Assembly (NCBI GenBank): GCA_023512345.1
Contig: JAILZT010000009.1
Coordinates: 156,185-220,184 of the forward strand
Direction of reading: 5' to 3'
Length of the DNA: 64,000 bases
Source: Paenibacillus sp.
Lineage (GTDB): Bacteria > Bacillota > Bacilli > Paenibacillales > Paenibacillaceae
Shown here in pieces: positions 35,156 through 44,215 of the stretch. Under the pieces are notes generated by a model. It was not told where the DNA came from and ran no database searches. It saw only the letters and a list, made by a program, of their open reading frames with translations. The first letter of the stretch is position 1; the number at the start of each line of letters is the position of its first letter. A program made the position numbers and the translations under genes.

Positions 35156-35968
35156 ATGAAGAGGCACAAGAAGGTTGTTATGTTAGCTTTAGTTACGTTT
35201 ATCGTGTTGGCTATGGTAGGCTGTGGCTCGAATAATACAGGGAGCGGCAACGCCGCAGGTGAAAAAATCATGTTCGCCAGTGATGCTAGTTATGCGCCAA
35301 TGGAGTATATGGATACGGACACGATCAAAGGTTTCGATATTGACTTCATTAAGGCAGTTATGGAAGAGGCCGGCATGGATTATGAAGTGAAAAATACAGG
35401 CTGGGACACAATGCTCTCAAGTGTGAAGCAAGGAACAGAGTACCAAGCCGGATTATCTTCGGTATCTATCACAGATGAACGGAAAGAAACGTATGACTAC
35501 TCCATCCCTTATTTTGAATCTACAAATATGATCATGGTTAAGGAAGGCAGCCCAATAAAGAGTGCACTGGACCTGAAGGATAAAATTGTTGCTGTGCAGG
35601 GTGCTACTACTGCTGATGACCTCATGAGCGGCATTATGGGTGTAGATAATGCAGACTTGCGACGATTTGATAGTAATGCAGTAGCGCTAATGGAGTTGAA
35701 TGCCGGTGGAGCAGACGCCGTAGTGGCAGATATAGCCATCGTACGTGAATATATCAAGAATAATCCAGATCAGAAATTCACGGGGATTGTTGATAAGGAG
35801 AACTTCGGTTCCGAGTATTATGGCATTCTGTATCCTAAAGGCAGTGAATTGAAAGCTAAGCTGGACCCGGCAATAAAGAAAGTGATAGAGAACGGGAAAT
35901 ATGCAGAAATCTATAAAACTTGGTTCGGCGAGGACCCTAATACGAATAACCTGTTGAACGCAAATTAA
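35156..35968 (+). CDS. Amino-acid ABC transporter substrate-binding lipoprotein
   Basis: 270 aa. Signal peptide with lipobox (LAMVGC, Cys23). SBP_bac_3 fold: IMFASDASYAPMEYMD, GFDIDFIKAVMEEAG, the middle SITDERKETYDYSIPY and the end YAEIYKTWFGED. Such proteins bind polar or charged amino acids outside the membrane; Gln, Arg or His are typical ligands, and none can be chosen here. The permease gene follows after a terminator hairpin, which would give excess binding protein over permease. Confidence 0.92.
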   Translation: MKRHKKVVMLALVTFIVLAMVGCGSNNTGSGNAAGEKIMFASDASYAPMEYMDTDTIKGFDIDFIKAVMEEAGMDYEVKNTGWDTMLSSVKQGTEYQAGLSSVSITDERKETYDYSIPYFESTNMIMVKEGSPIKSALDLKDKIVAVQGATTADDLMSGIMGVDNADLRRFDSNAVALMELNAGGADAVVADIAIVREYIKNNPDQKFTGIVDKENFGSEYYGILYPKGSELKAKLDPAIKKVIENGKYAEIYKTWFGEDPNTNNLLNAN

Positions 35969-35982
35969 GAAAGGACATGAAC

Positions 35983-36021
35983 GAGCATGCGTAATGATAG
36001 CTATTGCGCATGCTTCTTTTT
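35983..36021 (+). terminator. Intercistronic terminator between binding protein and permease
   Basis: Perfect stem AGCATGCG / CGCATGCT with a 15-base loop, followed by TCTTTTTAT. Partial read-through would set a high binding protein to permease ratio. Confidence 0.85.
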
Positions 36022-36051
36022 ATATACAGCATAATAGAAGGGAAGAGTACT

Positions 36052-36699
36052 ATGGATTTTAGAGTTGATATTGTCATTCATTATTTACCGGTTTTACTTA
36101 GGGGAACACTGCTAACAATCGGCATATCTGTCGTCTCTATATTATTTGGCTCAATATTGGGATTAGGGATTGGATTTGGAAAAATGGCACCAAAGTGGTA
36201 TTTACGCTGGCCCTTTCATTCTTACATCAATTTCTTCCGTGGAACACCATTATATGTCCAGATTTTAATCGTTCATTTTGGTCTAATACCACCTATTTAT
36301 GGAAAAACAAACGCTTTGGTAACTGCATTTGTAGCCCTTTCACTCAATTCAGCCGCTTATTCCGCAGAGATTTTCCGGGCGGGTATTCAGTCAATTGACC
36401 CAGGTCAGCGGGAGGCCGCAATTTCGCTGGGCATGACCGAAGGGCAGGCCATGAGGTTTATTATTCTGCCGCAGGCGATTAAACGGATGGTCCCAGCTTT
36501 CGGTAATGAATTTATTGTGCTGGTGAAGGATTCCTCGCTTTTGGCATTAGTGGCGGCTCCCGAAATTATGTATTGGAGCAATACAATGAAAGGACAATAT
36601 GCGCGGATTTGGGAACCGTATCTGACGGCAGCACTCATTTATTTCATTCTTACTTATTCCTTGAGCAAACTGTTGAACTATGTCGAACGGAGGTTGTAA
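36052..36699 (+). CDS. Amino-acid ABC transporter permease
   Basis: 215 aa from ATG 36052, preceded by GAAGGGAAGAG; an upstream TTG frame overlaps the terminator. HisM/GlnP family, about five membrane segments, with INFFRGTPLYVQ and the coupling EAA loop (AAISLGMTEGQAMRFIILPQAI) that docks with the ATPase. The cognate ATPase gene is missing: the next gene, after 195 bp, is terB. The ATPase must come from elsewhere in the genome. Confidence 0.92.
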   Translation: MDFRVDIVIHYLPVLLRGTLLTIGISVVSILFGSILGLGIGFGKMAPKWYLRWPFHSYINFFRGTPLYVQILIVHFGLIPPIYGKTNALVTAFVALSLNSAAYSAEIFRAGIQSIDPGQREAAISLGMTEGQAMRFIILPQAIKRMVPAFGNEFIVLVKDSSLLALVAAPEIMYWSNTMKGQYARIWEPYLTAALIYFILTYSLSKLLNYVERRL

Positions 36700-36894
36700 T
36701 TGATTATGGAGTCGATATAAACGGGCCCATTTTCCACAAAGTAGAATATTGTTTTTTTATGGGGTATATTAGAATAAGCAAACTTTTTTAAACCGATTCA
36801 AAATGTAATGGAATTTGTCGGTTAGCGGTTAGACAGAAGGGAGGCTCTGACGATCTTTTATTATCATCAATAATTATGATAGAAGGAGAATACG

Positions 36895-37341
36895 ATGAGC
36901 ACATTTAAAAATTGGTTGAACACGACGAAAAGCGGATTGAATGATCAGGTGAAGAAGTTTAAAAATAAGGAATTTATGAATGCGATTGTCGCGGGTTGCG
37001 CGCTTGTAGCCGCTGCTGATGGCAAGATTGAAGAAGCCGAGAAGAATAAGATGGCTGGATATATGAACTTGAGCAATGAGTTGAAGGTATTTGACATGAG
37101 AGATGTCATTAATCAATTCAATTCGTATGTAAATAATTTTGATTTTTCACCGGAAATCGGCAAGCAGGAAGCTTTGAAAGCCATTGCCAAATTTAATGGA
37201 AAGCCGGAAATCGGCCGTCTTATTATTGCGGTATGCAGTGCAATTGGTGCAGCTGATGGTGATTTTGATGAGAATGAGAAAGCGGTTGTCCGTAATATCT
37301 GCAACGTGCTGGGCCTGAGTCCAAGTGAATTCAGTCTTTAA
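36895..37341 (+). CDS. terB: TerB-type tellurite-resistance/stress protein
   Basis: 148 aa; ATG 36895 follows AGAAGGAG. An all-helical TerB domain with two acidic, metal-coordinating motifs: AADGKIEEAEK (about 41-51) and AADGDFDENEK (about 121-131). The N-terminal 30 residues are basic and amphipathic (FKNWLNTTKSGLNDQVKKFKNK). TerB is cytoplasmic and is thought to link membrane-bound TerC to TerD-family proteins. First gene of the Ter cluster that runs to 49 kb. The 195-bp gap upstream should contain the promoter, but I could not fix one with confidence. Confidence 0.92.
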   Translation: MSTFKNWLNTTKSGLNDQVKKFKNKEFMNAIVAGCALVAAADGKIEEAEKNKMAGYMNLSNELKVFDMRDVINQFNSYVNNFDFSPEIGKQEALKAIAKFNGKPEIGRLIIAVCSAIGAADGDFDENEKAVVRNICNVLGLSPSEFSL

Positions 37342-37457
37342 GGTAGACAAGATTTTTCCATGAAAACATCTGAAACATTATTAGACTTTGATCGTATCAC
37401 TGGTAGAACACCCAATAGCGGATTTTAGATTCTGATAGGTATCGGGAATGGGGGTAA

Positions 37458-38060
37458 ATGAAGTTGGCTGGAATTAATTTGGTTAAGGGTCAAAAGATTG
37501 ATCTGACAAAAGGTAATGCAGGATTAGCGAAAATAGTAGTTGGTTTGGGTTGGGACCCGGTAGAGGCTTCACGTGGTTTCTTCGGCGCCAAAAAACAGGT
37601 TAATGTCGATTGTGATGCTTCGGCACTTCTGTTAAGCGAAGATGGGAAGTTAACCAAGAAGACTAACTTAGTATGCTTTCATAACAAACAGAGTGGCTGC
37701 AATTCAGTTATTCACTCCGGTGATAACCTGACAGGAGACGGCGACGGCGATGACGAGCAAATTAATGTGAATCTCGCAGCTATTCCTTCCGACGTGCATA
37801 AGGTGCTGGTGGTGGTAAATATCTATGATGCGGTGAACCGCAAACAAGACTTTGGCATGATAAAATCGGCGTACATTCGGATCATGAATCCTGTTGGCAA
37901 TTCGGAGTTAATCAGATTTAATCTGTCGGAGAACTATACAGGCTTTACAGCGCTTATCTGCGGAGAGCTTTACCGTAATAACGGAGAATGGAAATTCTCT
38001 GCAATTGGTGAAGGCAGTCACGCAGCACATATTAATCAATTGGCAGAAAAGTACATCTAA
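37458..38060 (+). CDS. TerD-family protein, divergent copy (YceC-like)
   Basis: 200 aa. TerD fold: start [20 protein letters not shown], calcium-binding loop [18 protein letters not shown], and the end [18 protein letters not shown]. Compared with the next two copies the first Asp-rich strand reads [13 protein letters not shown] instead of KDFDLD, and an insertion ([12 protein letters not shown]) replaces the usual WDTNKYDGG. The main Ca2+ loop is intact. TerD proteins bind Ca2+ and belong to a stress-response machinery at the inner membrane face. ATG 37458. Confidence 0.9.
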   Translation: MKLAGINLVKGQKIDLTKGNAGLAKIVVGLGWDPVEASRGFFGAKKQVNVDCDASALLLSEDGKLTKKTNLVCFHNKQSGCNSVIHSGDNLTGDGDGDDEQINVNLAAIPSDVHKVLVVVNIYDAVNRKQDFGMIKSAYIRIMNPVGNSELIRFNLSENYTGFTALICGELYRNNGEWKFSAIGEGSHAAHINQLAEKYI

Positions 38061-38095
38061 TTCCAATACCATTCGAAGAAAAGGGGTTTCTACTC

Positions 38096-38671
38096 ATGGC
38101 AATTAACTTATCCAAAGGTCAAAAGATTGATTTAACCAAAACAAATCCAGGGCTTTCCAAGATCACGGTTGGTTTGGGCTGGGACACGAACAAATATGAC
38201 GGTGGTAAGGACTTCGATTTGGACGTATCGGTTTTTCTGACGAATGCAAATGGTAAAGTGGACAAAGAAACCAACTTCATTTTCTTCAACAACAAACAAA
38301 ACGAAAATGGTTCAGTTGTTCATACAGGCGACAACCGTACAGGTGAAGGTGACGGCGACGACGAGCAAATTCAAATTGACCTTCTGGCTATTCCTGCTGA
38401 CGTGGATAAAGTGGCCTTTACAATTACCATTTATGAAGCTGATACAAGAAGCCAAAACTTTGGACAGGTTTCCCGTTCATACGTGCGTATTTTAAATGAA
38501 GCTTCTAGTGAAGAATTGATCCGTTTTGATCTTGGAGAAGATTTCTCTGTTGAAACCGGAGTTGTTGTAGGTGAACTTTACCGTCATGGTGCAGAGTGGA
38601 AATTCAATGCTATCGGCAGTGGGTATAGAGACGGATTGGCTGGCTTGACTCGTGATTACGGTCTGTCCTAA
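38096..38671 (+). CDS. terD: TerD-family protein (YceD-like)
   Basis: 191 aa; ATG 38096 follows AAAAGGGG. Canonical Ter[38 protein letters not shown] with calcium ligands, [18 protein letters not shown] as main calcium loop, [15 protein letters not shown] and [18 protein letters not shown]. It lies 35 bp after the first TerD gene and 51 bp before the third, in one operon. Three paralogues in tandem is also the layout of the B. subtilis yceCDE operon, which responds to cell-envelope and general stress sigma factors. Confidence 0.95.
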   Translation: MAINLSKGQKIDLTKTNPGLSKITVGLGWDTNKYDGGKDFDLDVSVFLTNANGKVDKETNFIFFNNKQNENGSVVHTGDNRTGEGDGDDEQIQIDLLAIPADVDKVAFTITIYEADTRSQNFGQVSRSYVRILNEASSEELIRFDLGEDFSVETGVVVGELYRHGAEWKFNAIGSGYRDGLAGLTRDYGLS

Positions 38672-38722
38672 GATCTTAAAACTGCAGGATGCAGTGAATA
38701 TTCATGAAAGAAGGTTTGATCA

Positions 38723-39304
38723 GTGACGATTAGTCTTTCCAAAGGGCAGCGAATTGATCTAACAAAAACTAACCCGGGTCTGACCAAAGTTGTGGTGGGA
38801 CTGGGCTGGGATACGAATAAGTACAGCGGTGGCCAGGATTTTGACCTGGATGCATCAGCATTTCTGCTGCATGAGGATGGCAAGGCCAAAGGTGCCGATG
38901 ATTTCGTTTTCTATAATAACCCAAGTGGGGGTTCAGCCTCTGTTACTCATACCGGCGATAACCGTACGGGTGAGGGTGACGGTGATGATGAGCAGGTTGG
39001 GATTGATTTCAGCAAAGTGCCTGTTAATATTCAGCGCATCGGAATTGCGGTAACTATTTATGACTATGCAAGCCGTGCGCAAAATTTTGGACAAGTTTCC
39101 AATGCTTTTGTACGTGTGGTAGATGCCTCTTCAGATCGTGAAGTTCTGCGTTATGATCTGGGAGAAGACTTCTCAACGGAAACGGCTGTAGTGTTTTGTG
39201 AATTTTACCGACAAGGTGCAGATTGGAAATTCCAAGCGGTCGGCAGCGGCTTCACCGGCGGATTAAGTGCTATATGCAAGAATTACGGTCTGGATGCACA
39301 ATAG
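38723..39304 (+). CDS. TerD-family protein (YceE-like)
   Basis: 193 aa from GTG 38723, eight bases after AAGAAGG. Very close to the preceding copy: [70 protein letters not shown], ending FYRQGADWKFQAVGSGF. Both Asp clusters for calcium are intact. A terminator follows directly, so the first four Ter genes can be made as a unit separate from the TerA-like and TerC genes. Confidence 0.95.
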   Translation: MTISLSKGQRIDLTKTNPGLTKVVVGLGWDTNKYSGGQDFDLDASAFLLHEDGKAKGADDFVFYNNPSGGSASVTHTGDNRTGEGDGDDEQVGIDFSKVPVNIQRIGIAVTIYDYASRAQNFGQVSNAFVRVVDASSDREVLRYDLGEDFSTETAVVFCEFYRQGADWKFQAVGSGFTGGLSAICKNYGLDAQ

Positions 39305-39311
39305 GATGCGG

Positions 39312-39344
39312 GGGGCGGGGTCATACCGACCCTGCTCCTTTTTT
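39312..39344 (+). terminator. Terminator inside the Ter cluster
   Basis: GGGGCGGGGTC pairs with GACCCTGCTCC (two G-U pairs) around ATACC, followed by TTTTTT. It separates the TerB-TerD3 part from the TerA-like gene. A second hairpin, TGGGG / CCCCA around 39397-39417, follows. Confidence 0.8.
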
Positions 39345-39436
39345 GATATTCCGTTCATTACCTATAATACTAAGTTTCAATAGAGGCTCCACAGTAGTGG
39401 GGCTGTTTTTACCCCATTTGCGAAGGTGGTGCGAGA

Positions 39437-40708
39437 ATGAGTGTTAACGTTGTGAAGGGACAGAAGGCCGATCTGACCAAAGGGAATCCTGGACTTAGAG
39501 AACTTACCGTGGAAGTAGGCTGGCAGTCAGCTTCATCAATGGAGATAGATACCTCCGCCTTTTTATTAGGGCCGCAAGGTAAGGTCGCCAAAGATGAGGA
39601 TCTGATTTTTTATAATAATCCTTCCACGCCTTATATCAGATATAAGGAAATGCCTGCTTCTAGTACCCTCAAGAAATTCGAGGTGGAATTGGACAAAGTA
39701 CCTTCCGAAATTAACAAAATTGCCTTCACGCTAACCATTCATGAAGGCGAGAAGCGCAAGCAAAACTTCGGACAAGTGAATCAGGCCTATTTGCGTATTA
39801 TGAATGGGGCAGCAGGTTCAGAAATTATCCGATGTGATCTTGGAAACCAATTCTCTGTGGAAACAGCCGTCGTGGTGGGAGAATTATATAGATACAATAG
39901 TGAGTGGAAATTCAGCGCTATTGCAGCGGGTTTCTCAGGCGGGCTACAGTCGCTTTGCGAAAATTTTGGTATAGAAGTGAAGGATGAGCCGGAGATTAGG
40001 ACTCAACCGACAGCAACATCACCCCCATTAAGAACCGAAGTGGGCAAGTCTGCTGCTCCTCCAACACCTGCACAAACACCTATCCCTGAGCCTGCACCTG
40101 CGTTAAACCTTAACCTAAAGAAGATTGAGCTGAAGAAAAAAGGCGATTCCATCAATCTTAAAAAGTCTGCCGGGGGTCTAGGTGAGGTGTTGATCAACCT
40201 GAACTGGAACCAGAAGCAGAACGGTGGGTTATTTCATCGCAGCCGCGGAGTAGATTTGGACCTGGCGTGTTTGTATGAGTTGAAGGATGGCAGAAAGGGT
40301 GTTGTTCAAGCGCTGGGTAATGCTTTTGGTTCGCTTGATCAAGCTCCTTATACCTCGCTGGATGGTGATGATCGTACAGGTACTGTAACAACCGGTGAGA
40401 ATTTACGAATTAACGGTGCTAAAGTCACACAGATTGAACGTATTCTGATCTTTGCATTTATTTATCAAGGTGTAACCAACTGGTCTGAGGCAGATGGAGT
40501 GGTCACCATTAAGCAGCGCGAAGGCCCTGATATTATCGTGAATTTGGACGAGCATAATAATCGTAAGGGGATGTGCGCCATTGCGCTCCTTCGGAATGTA
40601 AATAACGAAACCTTCAGCATAGAACGGCTGGTGCAGTATTACAGCGGACATAAGGAAATGGATGAAGCCAACCAGTGGGGACTGCGTTGGGTAGCGGGTA
40701 AGAAATAA
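39437..40708 (+). CDS. terA: TerA-like protein with two TerD-fold domains
   Basis: 423 aa. Domain 1 (about 1-185) is TerD-like (VVKGQKADLTKGNPGLRELTV ... ELYRYNSEWKFSAIAAGF) but lacks the [15 protein letters not shown] calcium loop, having only a short Pro/Thr/Tyr stretch. A Pro/Thr/Ala-rich linker (about 190-225) leads to domain 2 (about 228-423), which starts LKKIELKKKGDSINLKK, has GVDLDLACLYEL and TSLDGDDRTGTVTTGENL, and so keeps an acidic loop. Fusion of a degenerate and an apparently intact domain is typical of TerA-like members. ATG 39437 follows AAGGTGG; TerC follows 25 bp later. Confidence 0.88.
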   Translation: MSVNVVKGQKADLTKGNPGLRELTVEVGWQSASSMEIDTSAFLLGPQGKVAKDEDLIFYNNPSTPYIRYKEMPASSTLKKFEVELDKVPSEINKIAFTLTIHEGEKRKQNFGQVNQAYLRIMNGAAGSEIIRCDLGNQFSVETAVVVGELYRYNSEWKFSAIAAGFSGGLQSLCENFGIEVKDEPEIRTQPTATSPPLRTEVGKSAAPPTPAQTPIPEPAPALNLNLKKIELKKKGDSINLKKSAGGLGEVLINLNWNQKQNGGLFHRSRGVDLDLACLYELKDGRKGVVQALGNAFGSLDQAPYTSLDGDDRTGTVTTGENLRINGAKVTQIERILIFAFIYQGVTNWSEADGVVTIKQREGPDIIVNLDEHNNRKGMCAIALLRNVNNETFSIERLVQYYSGHKEMDEANQWGLRWVAGKK

Positions 40709-40733
40709 TTTAATTGGTGGAGGCGCAACTGGA

Positions 40734-41474
40734 ATGGATTGGTTTGCTGACTTTTTCAGAAGTATTAGCGAAAATTACGGGCATTTCTTCTCATGGAGCG
40801 ATGTTATGACCACACTGTCAGATCCGGTGAGTTGGGGGATTATTGGCAGTCTGATTTTGTTGGAGGGTCTATTGTCGGCGGATAATGCACTCGTTCTCGC
40901 TGTTATGGTTAGACATTTACCTAAAGAACAGCAGAAGAAGGCGTTGTTCTATGGGATATTAGGGGCTTATGTATTCAGATTCCTGGCGATCGGCCTGGGT
41001 ACCTTTCTCATTAAATTTACGTTGGTCAAAGTTCTTGGAGCATTGTATCTCTTTTATATTGCTTATAAAGGAATATTCAAGGCCGGCGGCGAAGAAGAAA
41101 CAGAGAATAAAGGAACCTCTTTTTGGAAGACGGTACTGCTTGTTGAATTAATGGATATTGCTTTCAGTATTGACAGTGTAGTGGCTGCATTTGGTCTGAG
41201 CGATCAGGTGTGGGTGTTATTCCTTGGAGGTATCTTAGGTGTCCTAATGATGCGCGGAGTGGCGCAAGTATTCCTGAAGCTGATTGAAAGATTCCCTGAG
41301 CTGGAGCAGACAGCATTTCTGCTAATTGCCATTATTGCAGGTAAGATGCTTGCAGGAGCTTTTGGGTACGAAATGTCTCATGTTGTATTCTTTACTATTC
41401 TGATCGCTGTTTTTGTAGGGACAATTCTCTACAGCTCCGGCAAGCGGAAAAGAGAAGCCAACAAGAAAGCTTAA
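40734..41474 (+). CDS. terC: TerC-family integral membrane protein (YceF-like)
   Basis: 246 aa; ATG 40734 follows GGTGGAGG. About seven membrane segments with the two family motifs EGLLSADNALVLA and ELMDIAFSIDSVVAAFGLSD, each with acidic residues inside the membrane. TerC proteins are the membrane core of the Ter system. In B. subtilis, TerC-family proteins (including YceF/MeeF) have been linked to metalation of secreted enzymes by manganese efflux. Placement at the end of the TerB/TerD/TerA arm fits an anchor for those cytoplasmic Ca2+-binding proteins. Ends before a 24-bp palindrome. Confidence 0.94.
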   Translation: MDWFADFFRSISENYGHFFSWSDVMTTLSDPVSWGIIGSLILLEGLLSADNALVLAVMVRHLPKEQQKKALFYGILGAYVFRFLAIGLGTFLIKFTLVKVLGALYLFYIAYKGIFKAGGEEETENKGTSFWKTVLLVELMDIAFSIDSVVAAFGLSDQVWVLFLGGILGVLMMRGVAQVFLKLIERFPELEQTAFLLIAIIAGKMLAGAFGYEMSHVVFFTILIAVFVGTILYSSGKRKREANKKA

Positions 41475-41540
41475 TTTATAGGCAGGATTGTTCAAATCGT
41501 ATAAGAAACAAGTCAGCCATCGCTTACTTTGCAGAACCGT

Positions 41541-41564
41541 ATACCGTCCTCTAGAGGACGGTAT
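41541..41564 (+). terminator. 24-bp perfect palindrome between the two Ter arms
   Basis: ATACCGTCCTCT followed by its exact complement gives a 12-bp stem with no unpaired loop, then AGTTGGTTTTACT. The U tract is broken, so it may be a weak terminator or an operator or RNA-processing site dividing the TerC-ended arm from the biosynthetic arm. Confidence 0.65.
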
Positions 41565-41634
41565 AGTTGGTTTTACTGTACTTTACAGAATAAGCAGGCG
41601 CGGCGGCTGGGTACAACTTTAAGGAGGATGGGCC

Positions 41635-42843
41635 TTGAAATATTTTGATTACCTGACAAACGAGCAAGAAATGTCCTTATTTTATTCTCCGCCTATATCA
41701 TTTGATTATACGATGAACAAGGAATTGCTAGCCTATGCTGTTGGTGCTGCCCTTTATATGCCAGCTACACGATCCAGTGTTGCTGAAGATATTTTGAAGC
41801 TTAAGGAAAGTGGTCTCGTTACTGTAATTATCGATTTGGAGGATGCTATTGGGGACGGTGAGGTCGATCACGCTGAACAAAGCGTTATTAGGCATCTAGC
41901 TTATCTGGCGGCGTATGCAGAGAATGAGAAGGATCCTAGGAATAGCCTGCCACTCATCTTTATACGTGTGCGTAATCCCGACCAACTTCAACAGCTGGTC
42001 TTTCGACTGGGTTCACTGACTACCATATTAACCGGCTTTGTTTTTCCGAAATTTTCTGTTGAGAACGGTGTTGAATATTTTGAGGTTCTAGCGGATTATA
42101 ACAACTCCCGCAGTTATTCGGCTCCCGTCCTCTACGGTATGCCTATTTTGGAAAGTGCCTCTATTATATACCGCGAAACCCGGCTGGAAAGCCTAATGTC
42201 TATTCGTGGTTTGCTTGAGGAATATCGAGATTATGTGCTTAATGTACGAATAGGGGCAACTGACTTTTCAAGTTTATTCGGTCTGCGCCGCAGTCCTGAT
42301 GTAAGTATCTATGATCTCACTCCGATCCGGGACTGCATGGCTGATATTATTAATGTGTTCGGGCGGGTGGATGGAGGATATGTGATTTCAGGTCCCGTCT
42401 GGGAATACTTTGCGAATAAAGGGCACCGAGTGCTGCGTCCGCAGCTGCGGCAGACCCCGTTCGAGGATACGTATGGCAAAAGTGGACGTGATTTGCGTAA
42501 CAATTATATCTCCAGTGCTACGGATGGACTCATACGTGAGGTTGTTTTGGATAAGGAAAATGGAATTATTGGCAAGACGATCATTCACCCCTCCCATCTT
42601 AAGCCAGTTCAGGCTATGTATACGGTGATGCATGAGGAGTATGTGGATGCGCTAAGTATTATAGAGAGCAATGATGGCAGCCTTGGTGTAATGAAAAGCC
42701 AATATTTTAATAAAATGAATGAAATCAAGCCGCATCTAAATTGGGCAAAACGTATCCTTTTACGATCTCAAATATACGGGGTGTTACATGAACAACAGCA
42801 TTTTGTCGGATTATTGCCCGAAAACGAATACACATACGTTTAA
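41635..42843 (+). CDS. Ter-associated C-C bond lyase (HpcH/CitE-like TIM barrel)
   Basis: 402 aa from TTG 41635, seven bases after AAGGAGG. TIM-barrel aldolase/citrate-lyase-beta-like: ALYMPATRSSVAEDI, TVIIDLEDAIGDGEV with the metal-binding Glu/Asp, IFIRVRNPDQL, VFPKFS, PVLYGMPILESA, and IGATDFSSLFGLRR. It matches the C-C_Bond_Lyase family described from Ter gene clusters. It probably cleaves or forms a C-C bond in a phosphorylated precursor of the predicted nucleoside-like product. First gene of the overlapping biosynthetic arm; its last 56 bp overlap the phosphoribosyltransferase gene. Confidence 0.85.
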   Translation: MKYFDYLTNEQEMSLFYSPPISFDYTMNKELLAYAVGAALYMPATRSSVAEDILKLKESGLVTVIIDLEDAIGDGEVDHAEQSVIRHLAYLAAYAENEKDPRNSLPLIFIRVRNPDQLQQLVFRLGSLTTILTGFVFPKFSVENGVEYFEVLADYNNSRSYSAPVLYGMPILESASIIYRETRLESLMSIRGLLEEYRDYVLNVRIGATDFSSLFGLRRSPDVSIYDLTPIRDCMADIINVFGRVDGGYVISGPVWEYFANKGHRVLRPQLRQTPFEDTYGKSGRDLRNNYISSATDGLIREVVLDKENGIIGKTIIHPSHLKPVQAMYTVMHEEYVDALSIIESNDGSLGVMKSQYFNKMNEIKPHLNWAKRILLRSQIYGVLHEQQHFVGLLPENEYTYV

Positions 42844-44215
42844 TATTGTCGAGAACCTGCAGGTAACGGTTACCGAAACTTCTAATCCTTTTCATATGCC
42901 GATTTCTGCATTATTTTCGATGGCAGCCCGCATTAATAAGAAACGTTCTTTCCTGTTCGTTAGCAAAGTGCTCGGTAAACATATTCCAGTAAACCCATAC
43001 ACGCCGCTATTAAGTGGAGCGGCCTTAGGTCTTTTATTATACCGGGAGTTGGATGTTGGGAGTGCTAACGCTCATAAGGAACTTATAGACAAGCTGATCA
43101 AGCAAGCTATGAATGGTTTGATTCATCCAGAACATGCTGAGGAAGCTTACAATGAATTGATGGCGGCGAAGCTGATTCTGCCGGATCCAGTTGTCTTTAT
43201 AGGCTTTGCTGAGACAGCTACAGCACTTGGACATAGTATGTACAACTTATTCGCCGAAAATGCTTCATATATTCATACTACACGTGAGGATATTCCGGAT
43301 CTGGAATCCGTGATTAATTTTGAAGAAGAACATTCTCATGCCGTTGATCATTTATGTTATGCACTGGACGCTAACCTGCTGTCTGGTACTGAACCAATCA
43401 TATTAGTTGATGATGAAATTACGACGGGGAACACGGCCATCAATACGATTCGTGATATTCAGTCTAAATTTCCGCGACAGGAGTATGTAATTGCTTCTAT
43501 TTTGGACTGGAGGACAGGCGCTAATGTCCAGGTTTATAAAGAGTTGGAGCAGGAGCTGGGGATTTCGATTAAGTCCTTGTGTCTGCTTCAAGGGAGTATA
43601 GAAGTAAAGGGTGTACCCCTGCTGGCTGCAGGTGAGCAGAAGGACTTGCTCTCAACTTCACAGGTGCCAGTGGTTACAACTTATGTCTCTGATGGAATGG
43701 AACGGCTCGCGGTCACTTCCACAGACTCATTGCATGAAGTGAATGAGTGTCCTTATATGAAATATACCGGAAGATTCGGGCTGGAATCTAGCCAAAATCG
43801 CATAGTTGATGCTGGTGTAAGTGTCATTGCTAAGCAATTGCAGGAACTGCGTGAAGGAACGCAGACACTGGTGCTTGGCGTGGGTGAATTTATGTATCTT
43901 CCTATGCGGATTGCAGCAGAGATGGGAGACGGAATCTCCTACCAATCTACAACAAGGAGCCCAATTCATCCTTACCGCAGACTGGATTATGGAGTACACA
44001 GCGCCGCTGGCTATCCATCTGCGGGTGACCCGGAAATCACTAACTTTATTTATAATGTAGATCCGGGGCGGTATGATGAGATTTTTGTACTGCTTGAGCG
44101 TGAGGTTCCTGAGAACCGTATTCAGCCGATGATGGATATATTGAAAAAGCTGGCCCGTCAAAAGGTTCATCTTGTGGTTCTAACCGCGGAAGAAACAGGA
44201 ACGGGAGGCATGTAA
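42788..44215 (+). CDS. Ter-associated phosphoribosyltransferase with TRSP domain
   Basis: 475 aa. The N-terminal two thirds is a PRTase: the PRPP loop is ILVDDEITTGNTAINTI (about 200-217), preceded by VFIGFAETATALGHSM. The C-terminal third is the TRSP domain, with the naming motif in QSTTRSPIHPYRR (about 395-405). This two-domain architecture is confined, as far as I know, to Ter-type clusters. It is predicted to join a ribose 5-phosphate to a base or base-like ring. ATG 42788 lies inside the lyase gene after GGGGTG; the next gene begins directly after its stop. Confidence 0.88.
   Translation: MNNSILSDYCPKTNTHTFNIVENLQVTVTETSNPFHMPISALFSMAARINKKRSFLFVSKVLGKHIPVNPYTPLLSGAALGLLLYRELDVGSANAHKELIDKLIKQAMNGLIHPEHAEEAYNELMAAKLILPDPVVFIGFAETATALGHSMYNLFAENASYIHTTREDIPDLESVINFEEEHSHAVDHLCYALDANLLSGTEPIILVDDEITTGNTAINTIRDIQSKFPRQEYVIASILDWRTGANVQVYKELEQELGISIKSLCLLQGSIEVKGVPLLAAGEQKDLLSTSQVPVVTTYVSDGMERLAVTSTDSLHEVNECPYMKYTGRFGLESSQNRIVDAGVSVIAKQLQELREGTQTLVLGVGEFMYLPMRIAAEMGDGISYQSTTRSPIHPYRRLDYGVHSAAGYPSAGDPEITNFIYNVDPGRYDEIFVLLEREVPENRIQPMMDILKKLARQKVHLVVLTAEETGTGGM

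Noticed and set aside
36742..36767. Sigma-B-type promoter (GGGTAT) before terB
   Set aside because: No GTTT-like -35 box at the required distance.
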